From Parietaria judaica (lineage: Eukaryota; Streptophyta; Magnoliopsida; Rosales; Urticaceae), in contig OX940869.1 in assembly GCA_954871525.1 (NCBI GenBank), positions 19,434,001-19,498,000 on the forward strand: a stretch of 64,000 nt of DNA. The letters are read 5' to 3'. Under the pieces are notes generated by a model. That model saw nothing but the letters and a program-made list of their open reading frames with translations, was not told where the DNA came from and ran no database searches. Positions 11,101 to 25,130 of this stretch are shown in pieces; position 1 is the first letter of the stretch, and each line of letters starts with the position of its first letter. The translations under genes and the position numbers were made by a program.

Positions 11101-12924
11101 TAATTGTATCACATTTACTTATTTTAATCCCTAAATAGCGAAGCACTATCTCGTACTTTCTATATCAAGCCGTTAACGAGTTAAAATCATTACCGAAAAA
11201 TGTTAAAATTGGTTTTCTGACGAGAGCAAATACGATGCGTTCTTCATGAACTTTGAGTTGCTAGACCTTCATTAGGGTGGTATTATTATATATTGGGTTA
11301 GTTTTAGCATTAAAACTTACTGAGCTCTCTTAAAACATAGTTTTCAACAATTAATACGTGCTCCAAAAAAAACTGAGTCTTTTTCCCATTTTACGCGAAA
11401 GAACCCTAATTAAACGATATTTTAAACAAAAAATGAACTTCAAAATGCTTCATAAATTGTAATTGTATCACATTTACTTATTTTAATCCCTAAATAGCGA
11501 AGCACTGTCTCGTACTGTCTATATCAAGCCGTTAACGAGTTAAAATCATTCACGAAAAATGTTAAAATTGGTTTTCTGACGAGAGCAAATACGATGCGTT
11601 CTTCATGAAGATTGAGTTGCTAGACCTTCATTAGGGTGGTATTATTATATATTGGGTTAGTTTTAGCATTAAAACTTACTGAGCTCTCTTAAAACACAGT
11701 TTTCAACAATTAATACGTGCTCCAAAAAAAACTGAGTCTTTTTCCCATTTTACGCGAAAGAACCGTAATTAAACGATATTTTAAACAAAAAATGAACTTC
11801 AAAATGCTTCATAATTTGTAATTGTATCACATTTACTTATTTTAATCCCTAAATAGCGAAGCACTATCTCGTACTTTCTATATCAAGCCGTTAACGAGTT
11901 AAAATCATTACCGAAAAATGTTAAAATTGGTTTTCTGACGAGAGCAAATACGATGCGTTCTTCATGAACGTTGAGTTGCTAGACCTTCATTAGGGTGGTA
12001 TTATTATATATTGGGTTAGTTTTAGCATTAAAACTTACTGAGCTCTCTTAAAACATAGTTTTCAACAATTAATACGTGCTCCAAAAAAAACTGAGTCTTT
12101 TTCCCATTTTACGCGAAAGAACCCTAATTAAACGATATTTTAAACAAAAAATGAACTTCAAAATGCTTCATAAATTGTAATTGTATCACATTTACTTATT
12201 TTAATCCCTAAATAGCGAAGCACTGTCTCGTACTGTATATATCAAGCCGTTAACGAATTAAAATCATTAACGAAAAATGTTAAAATTGGTTTTCTGACGA
12301 GAGCAAATACGATGCGTTCTTCATGAAGATTGAGTTGCTAGACCTTCATTAGGGTGGTATTATTATATATTGGGTTAGTTTTAGCATTAAAACTTACTGA
12401 GCTCTCTTAAAACACAGTTTTCAACAATTAATACGTGCTCCAAAAAAAACTGAGTCTTTTTCCCATTTTACGCGAAAGAACCGTAATTAAACGATATTTT
12501 AAACAAAAAATGAACTTCAAAATGCTTCATAATTTGTAATTGTATCACATTTACTTATTTTAATCCCTAAATAGCGAAGCACTATCTCGTACTTTCTATA
12601 TCAAGCCGTTAACGAGTTAAAATCATTACCGAAAAATGTTAAAATTGGTTTTCTGACGAGAGCAAATACGATGCGTTCTTCATGAACTTTGAGTTGCTAG
12701 ACCTTCATTAGGGTGGTATTATTATATATTGGGTTAGTTTTAGCATTAAAACTTACTGAGCTCTCTTAAAACATAGTTTTCAACAATTAATACGTGCTCC
12801 AAAAAAAACTGAGTCTTTTTCCCATTTTACGCGAAAGAACCCTAATTAAACGATATTTTAAACAAAAAATGAACTTCAAAATGCTTCATAAATTGTAATT
12901 GTATCACATTTACTTATTTTAATC
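2155..12924 (+). repeat. Dimeric higher-order repeat B-A1, 718 bp, 15 copies (n=6-35)
   Basis: B and A1 monomers alternate strictly over 10.8 kb. B units carry G19, G29, A64, G122A123, C209, G277 and T327. A1 units carry A19, T29, C64, C122T123, T209, C277 and A327. Within the block, B units at 2873, 3591, 5027, 7181 and 12207 carry A31 (GTATAT). Monomers n=11 and n=15 share A256. This is the longest regular higher-order repeat in the window. Confidence 0.92.
3591..6462 (+). repeat. Tandem tetramer duplication inside the dimer block (n=10-13 and n=14-17)
   Basis: Both copies begin with a B monomer bearing A31, followed by an A1 monomer bearing A256, then a B monomer with C31, then a plain A1. 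The copies are 3591-5026 and 5027-6462. The one difference I noticed is C64 in n=12 versus A64 in n=16. The shared rare markers show a four-monomer exchange nested in the dimer array. Confidence 0.7.
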
Positions 12925-14360
12925 CCTAAATAGCGAAGCACTGTCTCGTACTTTCTATATCAAGCCGTTAACGAGTTAAAATCATTACCGAAAAATGTTA
13001 AAATTGGTTTTCTGACGAGAGCAAATACGATGCGTTCTTCATGAACTTTGAGTTGCTAGACCTTCATTAGGGTGGTATTATTATATATTGGGTTAGTTTT
13101 AGCATTAAAACTTACTGAGCTCTCTTAAAACATAGTTTTCAACAATTAATACGTGCTCCAAAAAAAACTGAGTCTTTTTCCCATTTTACGCGAAAGAACC
13201 CTAATTAAACGATATTTTAAACAAAAAATGAACTTCAAAATGCTTCATAAATTGTAATTGTATCACATTTACTTATTTTAATCCCTAAATAGCGAAGCAC
13301 TGTCTCGTGCTGTCTATATCAAGCCGTTAACGAGTTAAAATCATTAACGAAAAATGTTAAAATTGGTTTTCTGACGAGAGCAAATACGATGCGTTCTTCA
13401 TGAAGATTGAGTTGCTAGACCTTCATTAGGGTGGTATTATTATATATTGGGTTAGTTTTAGCATTAAAACTTACTGAGCTCTCTTAAAACACAGTTTTCA
13501 ACAATTAATACGTGCTCCAAAAAAAACTGAGTCTTTTTCCCATTTTACGCGAAAGAACCGTAATTAAACGATATTTTAAACAAAAAATGAACTTCAAAAT
13601 GCTTCATAAATTGTAATTGTATCACATTTACTTATTTTAATCCCTAAATAGCGAAGCACTGTCTCGTACTTTCTATATCAAGCCGTTAACGAGTTAAAAT
13701 CATTACCGAAAAATGTTAAAATTGGTTTTCTGACGAGAGCAAATACGATGCGTTCTTCATGAACTTTGAGTTGCTAGACCTTCATTAGGGTGGTATTATT
13801 ATATATTGGGTTAGTTTTAGCATTAAAACTTACTGAGCTCTCTTAAAACATAGTTTTCAACAATTAATACGTGCTCCAAAAAAAACTGAGTCTTTTTCCC
13901 ATTTTACGCGAAAGAACCCTAATTAAACGATATTTTAAACAAAAAATGAACTTCAAAATGCTTCATAAATTGTAATTGTATCACATTTACTTATTTTAAT
14001 CCCTAAATAGCGAAGCACTGTCTCGTGCTGTCTATATCAAGCCGTTAACGAGTTAAAATCATTAACGAAAAATGTTAAAATTGGTTTTCTGACGAGAGCA
14101 AATACGATGCGTTCTTCATGAAGATTGAGTTGCTAGACCTTCATTAGGGTGGTATTATTATATATTGGGTTAGTTTTAGCATTAAAACTTACTGAGCTCT
14201 CTTAAAACACAGTTTTCAACAATTAATACGTGCTCCAAAAAAAACTGAGTCTTTTTCCCATTTTACGCGAAAGAACCGTAATTAAACGATATTTTAAACA
14301 AAAAATGAACTTCAAAATGCTTCATAATTTGTAATTGTATCACATTTACTTATTTTAATC
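12925..14360 (+). repeat. Variant dimer A-B, two copies (n=36-39)
   Basis: The A19 units of the preceding block are replaced by G19 A-type units at 12925 and 13643. The B units at 13284 and 14002 share a private A26 to G change (CGTGCTG), which marks a recent two-monomer duplication. The two B units differ at 327: n=37 has A and n=39 has T. Confidence 0.85.
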
Positions 14361-15437
14361 CCTAAATAGCGAAGCACTATCTCGTACTTTCTATATCAAG
14401 CCGTTAACGAGTTAAAATCATTACCGAAAAATGTTAAAATTGGTTTTCTGACGAGAGCAAATACGATGCGTTCTTCATGAACTTTGAGTTGCTAGACCTT
14501 CATTAGGGTGGTATTATTATATATTGGGTTAGTTTTAGCATTAAAACTTACTGAGCTCTCTTAAAACATAGTTTTCAACAATTAATACGTGCTCCAAAAA
14601 AAACTGAGTCTTTTTCCCATTTTACGCGAAAGAACTGTAATTAAACGATATTTTAAACAAAAAATGAACTTCAAAATGCTTCATAATTTGTAATTGTATC
14701 ACATTTACTTATTTTAATCCCTAAATAGCGAAGCACTATCTCGTACTTTCTATATCAAGCCGTTAACGAGTTAAAATCATTACCGAAAAATGTTAAAATT
14801 GGTTTTCTGACGAGAGCAAATACGATGCGTTCTTCATGAACTTTGAGTTGCTAGACCTTCATTAGGGTGGTATTATTATATATTGGGTTAGTTTTAGCAT
14901 TAAAACTTACTGAGCTCTCTTAAAACACAGTTTTCAACAATTAATACGTGCTCCAAAAAAAACTGAGTCTTTTTCCCATTTTACGCGAAAGAACCCTAAT
15001 TAAACGATATTTTAAACAAAAAATGAACTTCAAAATGCTTCATAAATTGTAATTGTATCACATTTACTTATTTTAATCCCTAAATAGCGAAGCACTGTCT
15101 CGTACTTTCTATATCAAGCCGTTAACGAGTTAAAATCATTAACGAAAAATGTTAAAATTGGTTTTCTGACGAGAGCAAATACGATGCGTTCTTCATGAAC
15201 TTTGAGTTGCTAGACCTTCATTAGGGTGGTATTATTATATATTGGGTTAGTTTTAGCATTAAAACTTACTGAGCTCTCTTAAAACACAGTTTTCAACAAT
15301 TAATACGTGCTCCAAAAAAAACTGAGTCTTTTTCCCATTTTACGCGAAAGAACCCTAATTAAACGATATTTTAAACAAAAAATGAACTTCAAAATGCTTC
15401 ATAAATTGTAATTGTATCACATTTACTTATTTTAATC
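14361..15437 (+). repeat. Transition monomers A1, A2, C (n=40-42)
   Basis: Monomer n=40 has the left part of A1 and the right part of B, with an added C276 to T (AACTGTAAT). Monomer n=41 is the first with A19 plus C209 (type A2). Monomer n=42 is the first C type (T29 with A64 and C209). These three units mark where C209-bearing A-like monomers enter the array. Confidence 0.75.
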
Positions 15438-18400
15438 CCTAAATAGCGAAGCACTGTCTCGTACTGTCTATATCAAGCCGTTAACGAGTTAAAATCATTA
15501 ACGAAAAATGTTAAAATTGGTTTTCTGACGAGAGCAAATACGATGCGTTCTTCATGAAGATTGAGTTGCTAGACCTTCATTAGGGTGGTATTATTATATA
15601 TTGGGTTAGTTTTAGCATTAAAACTTACTGAGCTCTCTTAAAACACAGTTTTCAACAATTAATACGTGCTCCAAAAAAAACTGAGTCTTTTTCCCATTTT
15701 ACGCGAAAGAACCGTAATTAAACGATATTTTAAACAAAAAATGAACTTCAAAATGCTTCATAATTTGTAATTGTATCACATTTACTTATTTTAATCCCTA
15801 AATAGCGAAGCACTATCTCGTACTTTCTATATCAAGCCGTTAACGAGTTAAAATCATTACCGAAAAATGTTAAAATTGGTTTTCTGACGAGAGCAAATAC
15901 GATGCGTTCTTCATGAACTTTGAGTTGCTAGACCTTCATTAGGGTGGTATTATTATATATTGGGTTAGTTTTAGCATTAAAACTTACTGAGCTCTCTTAA
16001 AACATAGTTTTCAACAATTAATACGTGCTCCAAAAAAAACTGAGTCTTTTTCCCATTTTACGCGAAAGAACCCTAATTAAACGATATTTTAAACAAAAAA
16101 TGAACTTCAAAATGCTTCATAAATTGTAATTGTATCACATTTACTTATTTTAATCCCTAAATAGCGAAGCACTGTCTCGTACTGTCTATATCAAGCCGTT
16201 AACGAGTTAAAATCATTAACGAAAAATGTTAAAATTGGTTTTCTGACGAGAGCAAATACGATGCGTTCTTCATGAAGATTGAGTTGCTAGACCTTCATTA
16301 GGGTGGTATTATTATATATTGGGTTAGTTTTAGCATTAAAACTTACTGAGCTCTCTTAAAACACAGTTTTCAACAATTAATACGTGCTCCAAAAAAAACT
16401 GAGTCTTTTTCCCATTTTACGCGAAAGAACCGTAATTAAACGATATTTTAAACAAAAAATGAACTTCAAAATGCTTCATAATTTGTAATTGTATCACATT
16501 TACTTATTTTAATCCCTAAATAGCGAAGCACTGTCTCGTACTTTCTATATCAAGCCGTTAACGAGTTAAAATCATTAACGAAAAATGTTAAAATTGGTTT
16601 TCTGACGAGAGCAAATACGATGCGTTCTTCATGAACTTTGAGTTGCTAGACCTTCATTAGGGTGGTATTATTATATATTGGGTTAGTTTTAGCATTAAAA
16701 CTTACTGAGCTCTCTTAAAACACAGTTTTCAAAAATTAATACGTGCTCCAAAAAAAACTGAGTCTTTTTCCCATTTTACGCGAAAGAACCCTAATTAAAC
16801 GATATTTTAAACAAAAAATGAACTTCAAAATGCTTCATAAATTGTAATTGTATCACATTTACTTATTTTAATCCCTAAATAGCGAAGCACTGTCTCGTAC
16901 TGTCTATATCAAGCCGTTAACGAGTTAAAATCATTAACGAAAAATGTTAAAATTGGTTTTCTGACGAGAGCAAATACGATGCGTTCTTCATGAAGATTGA
17001 GTTGCTAGACCTTCATTAGGGTGGTATTATTATATATTGGGTTAGTTTTAGCATTAAAACTTACTGAGCTCTCTTAAAACACAGTTTTCAACAATTAATA
17101 CGTGCTCCAAAAAAAACTGAGTCTTTTTCCCATTTTACGCGAAAGAACCGTAATTAAACGACATTTTAAACAAAAAATGAACTTCAAAATGCTTCATAAT
17201 TTGTAATTGTATCACATTTACTTATTTTAATCCCTAAATAGCGAAGCACTATCTCGTACTTTCTATATCAAGCCGTTAACGAGTTAAAATCATTACCGAA
17301 AAATGTTAAAATTGGTTTTCTGACGAGAGCAAATACGATGCGTTCTTCATGAACTTTGAGTTGCTAGACCTTCATTAGGGTGGTATTATTATATATTGGG
17401 TTAGTTTTAGCATTAAAACTTACTGAGCTCTCTTAAAACACAGTTTTCAACAATTAATACGTGCTCCAAAAAAAACTGAGTCTTTTTCCCATTTTACGCG
17501 AAAGAACCCTAATTAAACGATATTTTAAACAAAAAATGAACTTCAAAATGCTTCATAAATTGTAATTGTATCACATTTACTTATTTTAATCCCTAAATAG
17601 CGAAGCACTGTCTCGTACTGTCTATATCAAGCCGTTAACGAGTTAAAATCATTAACGAAAAATGTTAAAATTGGTTTTCTGACGAGAGCAAATACGATGC
17701 GTTCTTCATGAAGATTGAGTTGCTAGACCTTCATTAGGGTGGTATTATTATATATTGGGTTAGTTTTAGCATTAAAACTTACTGAGCTCTCTTAAAACAC
17801 AGTTTTCAACAATTAATACGTGCTCCAAAAAAAACTGAGTCTTTTTCCCATTTTACGCGAAAGAACCGTAATTAAACGATATTTTAAACAAAAAATGAAC
17901 TTCAAAATGCTTCATAATTTGTAATTGTATCACATTTACTTATTTTAATCCCTAAATAGCGAAGCACTGTCTCGTACTTTCTATATCAAGCCGTTAACGA
18001 GTTAAAATCATTAACGAAAAATGTTAAAATTGGTTTTCTGACGAGAGCAAATACGATGCGTTCTTCATGAACTTTGAGTTGCTAGACCTTCATTAGGGTG
18101 GTATTATTATATATTGGGTTAGTTTTAGCATTAAAACTTACTGAGCTCTCTTAAAACACAGTTTTCAACAATTAATACGTGCTCCAAAAAAAACTGAGTC
18201 TTTTTCCCATTTTACGCGAAAGAACCCTAATTAAACGATATTTTAAACAAAAAATGAACTTCAAAATGCTTCATAAATTGTAATTGTATCACATTTACTT
18301 ATTTTAATCCCTAAATAGCGAAGCACTGTCTCGTACTGTCTATATCAAGCCGTTAACGAGTTAAAATCATTAACGAAAAATGTTAAAATTGGTTTTCTGA

Positions 18401-19386
18401 CGAGAGCAAATACGATGCGTTCTTCATGAAGATTGAGTTGCTAGACCTTCATTAGGGTGGTATTATTATATATTGGGTTAGTTTTAGCATTAAAACTTAC
18501 TGAGCTCTCTTAAAACACAGTTTTCAACAATTAATACGTGCTCCAAAAAAAACTGAGTCTTTTTCCCATTTTACGCGAAAGAACCGTAATTAAACGATAT
18601 TTTAAACAAAAAATGAACTTCAAAATGCTTCATAATTTGTAATTGTATCACATTTACTTATTTTAATCCCTAAATAGCGAAGCACTATCTCGTACTTTCT
18701 ATATCAAGCCGTTAACGAGTTAAAATCATTACCGAAAAATGTTAAAATTGGTTTTCTGACGAGAGCAAATACGATGCGTTCTTCATGAACTTTGAGTTGC
18801 TAGACCTTCATTAGGGTGGTATTATTATATATTGGGTTAGTTTTAGCATTAAAACTTACTGAGCTCTCTTAAAACACAGTTTTCAACAATTAATACGTGC
18901 TCCAAAAAAAACAGAGTCTTTTTCCCATTTTACGCGAAAGAACCCTAATTAAACGATATTTTAAACAAAAAATGAACTTCAAAATGCTTCATAAATTGTA
19001 ATTGTATCACATTTACTTATTTTAATCCCTAAATAGCGAAGCACTGTCTCGTACTGTCTATATCAAGCCGTTAACGAGTTAAAATCATTAACGAAAAATG
19101 TTAAAATTGGTTTTCTGACGAGAGCAAATACGATGCGTTCTTCATGAAGATTGAGTTGCTAGACCTTCATTAGGGTGGTATTATTATATATTGGGTTAGT
19201 TTTAGCATTAAAACTTACTGAGCTCTCTTAAAACACAGTTTTCAACAATTAATACGTGCTCCAAAAAAAACTGAGTCTTTTTCCCATTTTACGCGAAAGA
19301 ACCGTAATTAAACGATATTTTAAACAAAAAATGAACTTCAAAATGCTTCATAATTTGTAATTGTATCACATTTACTTATTTTAATC
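15438..19386 (+). repeat. B-A1 dimer, B-C-B-A2 tetramer in two copies, then B (n=43-53)
   Basis: The order is B A1 / B C B A2 (16156-17591) / B C B A2 (17592-19027) / B. Private changes mark single copies: C220 to A in n=46, T290-region change (GACATT) in n=47 and CAGAG in n=52. The tetramer is 1436 bp and looks like a dimer array in which every second A1 has become C. Confidence 0.8.
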
Positions 19387-21540
19387 CCTAAATAGCGAAG
19401 CACTATCTCGTACTTTCTATATCAAGCCGTTAACGAGTTAAAATCATTACCGAAAAATGTTAAAATTGGTTTTCTGACGAGAGCAAATACGATGCGTTCT
19501 TCATGAACTTCGAGTTGCTAGACCTTCATTAGGGTGGTATTATTATATATTGGGTTAGTTTTAGCATTAAAACTTACTGAGCTCTCTTAAAACACAGTTT
19601 TCAACAATTAATACGTGCTCCAAAAAAAACTGAGTCTTTTTCCCATTTTACGCGAAAGAACCCTAATTAAACGATATTTTAAACAAAAAATGAACTTCAA
19701 AATGCTTCATAAATTGTAATTGTATCACATTTACTTATTTTAATCCCTAAATAGCGAAGCACTGTCTCGTACTTTCTATATCAAGCCGTTAACGAGTTAA
19801 AATCATTAACGAAAAATGTTAAAATTGGTTTTCTGACGAGAGCAAATACGATGCGTTCTTCATGAACTTTGAGTTGCTAGACCTTCATTAGGGTGGTATT
19901 ATTATATATTGGGTTAGTTTTAGCATTAAAACTTACTGAGCTCTCTTAAAACATAGTTTTCAACAATTAATACGTGCTCCAAAAAAAACTGAGTCTTTTT
20001 CCCATTTTACGCGAAAGAACCGTAATTAAACGATATTTTAAACAAAAAATGAACTTCAAAATGCTTCATAATTTGTAATTGTATCACATTTACTTATTTT
20101 AATCCCTAAATAGCGAAGCACTATCTCGTACTTTCTATATCAAGCCGTTAACGAGTTAAAATCATTACCGAAAAATGTTAAAATTGGTTTTCTGACGAGA
20201 GCAAATACGATGCGTTCTTCATGAACTTCGAGTTGCTAGACCTTCATTAGGGTGGTATTATTATATATTGGGTTAGTTTTAGCATTAAAACTTACTGAGC
20301 TCTCTTAAAACACAGTTTTCAACAATTAATACGTGCTCCAAAAAAAACTGAGTCTTTTTCCCATTTTACGCGAAAGAACCCTAATTAAACGATATTTTAA
20401 ACAAAAAATGAACTACAAAATGCTTCATAAATTGTAATTGTATCACATTTACTTATTTTAATCCCTAAATAGCGAAGCACTGTCTCGTACTTTCTATATC
20501 AAGCCGTTAACGAGTTAAAATCATTAACGAAAAATGTTAAAATTGGTTTTCTGACGAGAGCAAATACGATGCGTTCTTCATGAACTTTGAGTTGCTAGAC
20601 CTTCATTAGGGTGGTATTATTATATATTGGGTTAGTTTTAGCATTAAAACTTACTGAGCTCTCTTAAAACACAGTTTTCAACAATTAATACGTGCTCCAA
20701 AAAAAACTGAGTCTTTTTCCCATTTTACGCGAAAGAACCCTAATTAAACGATATTTTAAACAAAAAATGAACTTCAAAATGCTTCATAAATTGTAATTGT
20801 ATCACATTTACTTATTTTAATCCCTAAATAGCGAAGCACTATCTCGTACTTTCTATATCAAGCCGTTAACGAGTTAAAATCATTACCGAAAAATGTTAAA
20901 ATTGGTTTTCTGACGAGAGCAAATACGATGCGTTCTTCATGAACTTTGAGTTGCTAGACCTTCATTAGGGTGGTATTATTATATATTGGGTTAGTTTTAG
21001 CATTAAAACTTACTGAGCTCTCTTAAAACATAGTTTTCAACATTTAATACGTGCTCCAAAAAAAACTGAGTCTTTTTCCCATTTTACGCGAAAGAACCCT
21101 AATTAAACGATATTTTAAACAAAAAATGAACTTCAAAATGCTTCATAAATTGTAATTGTATCACATTTACTTATTTTAATCCCTAAATAGCGAAGCACTG
21201 TCTCGTACTGTCTATATCAAGCCGTTAACGAGTTAAAATCATTAACGAAAAATGTTAAAATTGGTTTTCTGACGAGAGCAAATACGATGCGTTCTTCATG
21301 AAGATTGAGTTGCTAGACCTTCATTAGGGTGGTATTATTATATATTGGGTTAGTTTTAGCATTAAAACTTACTGAGCTCTCTTAAAACACAGTTTTCAAC
21401 AATTAATACGTGCTCCAAAAAAAACTGAGTCTTTTTCCCATTTTACGCGAAAGAACCGTAATTAAACGATATTTTAAACAAAAAATGAACTTCAAAATGC
21501 TTCATAATTTGTAATTGTATCACATTTACTTATTTTAATC
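19387..21540 (+). repeat. Hexameric higher-order repeat, copy 1 (n=54-59)
   Basis: The order is A2 with T125 to C (CTTCGAG), a C/B-like chimera (A64, C122T123, T209, G277, T327), A2 with the same T125 to C, C, A1, B. The period is 2154 bp. The T125 to C marker occurs only in this repeat and its second copy. Monomer n=56 adds a private change near offset 311 (AACTACA), and n=58 has CATTTAAT near offset 220. Confidence 0.85.
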
Positions 21541-23694
21541 CCTAAATAGCGAAGCACTATCTCGTACTTTCTATATCAAGCCGTTAACGAGTTAAAATCA
21601 TTACCGAAAAATGTTAAAATTGGTTTTCTGACGAGAGCAAATACGATGCGTTCTTCATGAACTTCGAGTTGCTAGACCTTCATTAGGGTGGTATTATTAT
21701 ATATTGGGTTAGTTTTAGCATTAAAACTTACTGAGCTCTCTTAAAACACAGTTTTCAACAATTAATACGTGCTCCAAAAAAAACTGAGTCTTTTTCCCAT
21801 TTTACGCGAAAGAACCCTAATTAAACGATATTTTAAACAAAAAATGAACTTCAAAATGCTTCATAAATTGTAATTGTATCACATTTACTTATTTTAATCC
21901 CTAAATAGCGAAGCACTGTCTCGTACTTTCTATATCAAGCCGTTAACGAGTTAAAATCATTAACGAAAAATGTTAAAATTGGTTTTCTGACGAGAGCAAA
22001 TACGATGCGTTCTTCATGAACTTTGAGTTGCTAGACCTTCATTAGGGTGGTATTATTATATATTGGGTTAGTTTTAGCATTAAAACTTACTGAGCTCTCT
22101 TAAAACATAGTTTTCAACAATTAATACGTGCTCCAAAAAAAACTGAGTCTTTTTCCCATTTTACGCGAAAGAACCGTAATTAAACGATATTTTAAACAAA
22201 AAATGAACTTCAAAATGCTTCATAATTTGTAATTGTATCACATTTACTTATTTTAATCCCTAAATAGGGAAGCACTATCTCGTACTTTCTATATCAAGCC
22301 GTTAACGAGTTAAAATCATTACCGAAAAGTGTTAAAATTGGTTTTCTGACGAGAGCAAATACGATGCGTTCTTCATGAACTTCGAGTTGCTAGACCTTCA
22401 TTAGGGTGGTATTATTATATATTGGGTTAGTTTTAGCATTAAAACTTACTGAGCTCTCTTAAAACACAGTTTTCAACAATTAATACGTGCTCCAAAAAAA
22501 ACTGAGTCTTTTTCCCATTTTACGCGAAAGAACCCTAATTAAACGATATTTTAAACAAAAAATGAACTTCAAAATGCTTCATAAATTGTAATTGTATCAC
22601 ATTTACTTATTTTAATCCCTAAATAGCGAAGCACTGTCTCGTACTTTCTATATCAAGCCGTTAACGAGTTAAAATCATTAACGAAAAATGTTAAAATTGG
22701 TTTTCTGACGAGAGCAAATACGATGCGTTCTTCATGAACTTTGAGTTGCTAGACCTTCATTAGGGTGGTATTATTATATATTGGGTTAGTTTTAGCATTA
22801 AAACTTACTGAGCTCTCTTAAAACACAGTTTTCAACAATTAATACGTGCTCCAAAAAAAACTGAGTCTTTTTCCCATTTTACGCGAAAGAACCCTAATTA
22901 AACGATATTTTAAACAAAAAATGAACTTCAAAATGCTTCATAAATTGTAATTGTATCACATTTACTTATTTTAATCCCTAAATAGCGAAGCACTATCTCG
23001 TACTTTCTATATCAAGCCGTTAACGAGTTAAAATCATTACCGAAAAATGTTAAAATTGGTTTTCTGACGAGAGCAAATACGATGCGTTCTTCATGAACTT
23101 TGAGTTGCTAGACCTTCATTAGGGTGGTATTATTATATATTGGGTTAGTTTTAGCATTAAAACTTACTGAGCTCTCTTAAAATATAGTTTTCAACAATTA
23201 ATACGTGCTCCAAAAAAAACTGAGTCTTTTTCCCATTTTACGCGAAAGAACCCTAATTAAACGATATTTTAAACAAAAAATGAACTTCAAAATGCTTCAT
23301 AAATTGTAATTGTATCACATTTACTTATTTTAATCCCTAAATAGCGAAGCACTGTCTCGTACTGTCTATATCAAGCCGTTAACGAGTTAAAATCATTAAC
23401 GAAAAATGTTAAAATTGGTTTTCTGACGAGAGCAAATACGATGCGTTCTTCATGAAGATTGAGTTGCTAGACCTTCATTAGGGTGGTATTATTATATATT
23501 GGGTTAGTTTTAGCATTAAAACTTACTGAGCTCTCTTAAAACACAGTTTTCAACAATTAATACGTGCTCCAAAAAAAACTGAGTCTTTTTCCCATTTTAC
23601 GCGAAAGAACCGTAATTAAACGATATTTTAAACAAAAAATGAACTTCAAAATGCTTCAGAATTTGTAATTGTATCACATTTACTTATTTTAATC
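21541..23694 (+). repeat. Hexameric higher-order repeat, copy 2 (n=60-65)
   Basis: The monomer order is the same as in 19387-21540, with the two T125 to C monomers at n=60 and n=62 flanking the same chimera at n=61. Copy-specific changes are C10 to G (TAGGGA) and AAAAGTG in n=62, and C207 to T (AATATAG) in n=64. Monomer n=65 carries CTTCAGAAT near offset 324, which links it to the following trimer. Confidence 0.85.
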
Positions 23695-25130
23695 CCTAAA
23701 TAGCGAAGCACTATCTCGTACTTTCTATATCAAGCCGTTAACGAGTTAAAATCATTACCGAAAAATGTTAAAATTGGTTTTCTGATGAGAGCAAATACGA
23801 TGCGTTCTTCATGAACTTTGAGTTGCTAGACCTTCATTAGGGTGGTATTATTATATATTGGGTTAGTTTTAGCATTAAAACTTACTGAGCTCTCTTAAAA
23901 CACAGTTTTCAACAATTAATACGTGCTCCAAAAAAAACTGAGTCTTTTTCCCATTTTACGCGAAAGAACCCTAATTAAACGATATTTTAAACAAAAAATG
24001 AACTTCAAAATGCTTCATAAATTGTAATTGTATCACATTTACTTATTTTAATCCCTAAATAGCGAAGCACTATCTCGTACTTTCTATATCAAGCCGTTAA
24101 CGAGTTAAAATCATTACCGAAAAATGTTAAAATTGGTTTTCTGACGAGAGCAAATACGATGCGTTCTTCATGAACTTTGAGTTGCTAGACCTTCATTAGG
24201 GTGGTATTATTATATATTGGGTTAGTTTTAGCATTAAAACTTACTGAGCTCTCTTAAAACATAGTTTTCAACAATTAATACGTGCTCCAAAAAAAACTGA
24301 GTCTTTTTCCCATTTTACGCGAAAGAACCCTAATTAAACGATATTTTAAACAAAAAATGAACTTCAAAATGCTTCATAAATTGTAATTGTATCACATTTA
24401 CTTATTTTAATCCCTAAATAGCGAAGCACTGTCTCGTACTGTCTATATCAAGCCGTTAACGAGTTAAAATCATTAACGAAAAATGTTAAAATTGGTTTTC
24501 TGACGAGAGCAAATACGATGCGTTCTTCATGAAGATTGAGTTGCTAGACCTTCATTAGGGTGGTATTATTATATATTGGGTTAGTTTTAGCATTAAAACT
24601 TACTGAGCTCTCTTAAAACACAGTTTTCAACAATTAATACGTGCTCCAAAAAAAACTGAGTCTTTTTCCCATTTTACGCGAAAGAACCGTAATTAAACGA
24701 TATTTTAAACAAAAAATGAACTTCAAAATGCTTCAGAATTTGTAATTGTATCACATTTACTTATTTTAATCCCTAAATAGCGAAGCACTATCTCGTACTT
24801 TCTATATCAAGCCGTTAACGAGTTAAAATCATTACCGAAAAATGTTAAAATTGGTTTTCTGACGAGAGCAAATACGATGCGTTCTTCATGAACTTTGAGT
24901 TGCTAGACCTTCATTAGGGTGGTATTATTATATATTGGGTTAGTTTTAGCATTAAAACTTACTGAGCTCTCTTAAAACACAGTTTTCAACAATTAATACG
25001 TGCTCCAAAAAAAACTGAGTCTTTTTCCCATTTTACGCGAAAGAACCCTAATTAAACGATATTTTAAACAAAAAATGAACTTCAAAATGCTTCATAAATT
25101 GTAATTGTATCACATTTACTTATTTTAATC
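22977..25130 (+). repeat. A1-B-A2 trimer, two copies (n=64-66 and n=67-69)
   Basis: Both B units (23336 and 24413) share the private T324 to G change (CTTCAGAATT), 1077 bp apart. This shows a three-monomer duplication. The first copy overlaps the end of the second hexamer. Copy 1 has its own GATGAG change (C92 to T) in n=66. Confidence 0.8.
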
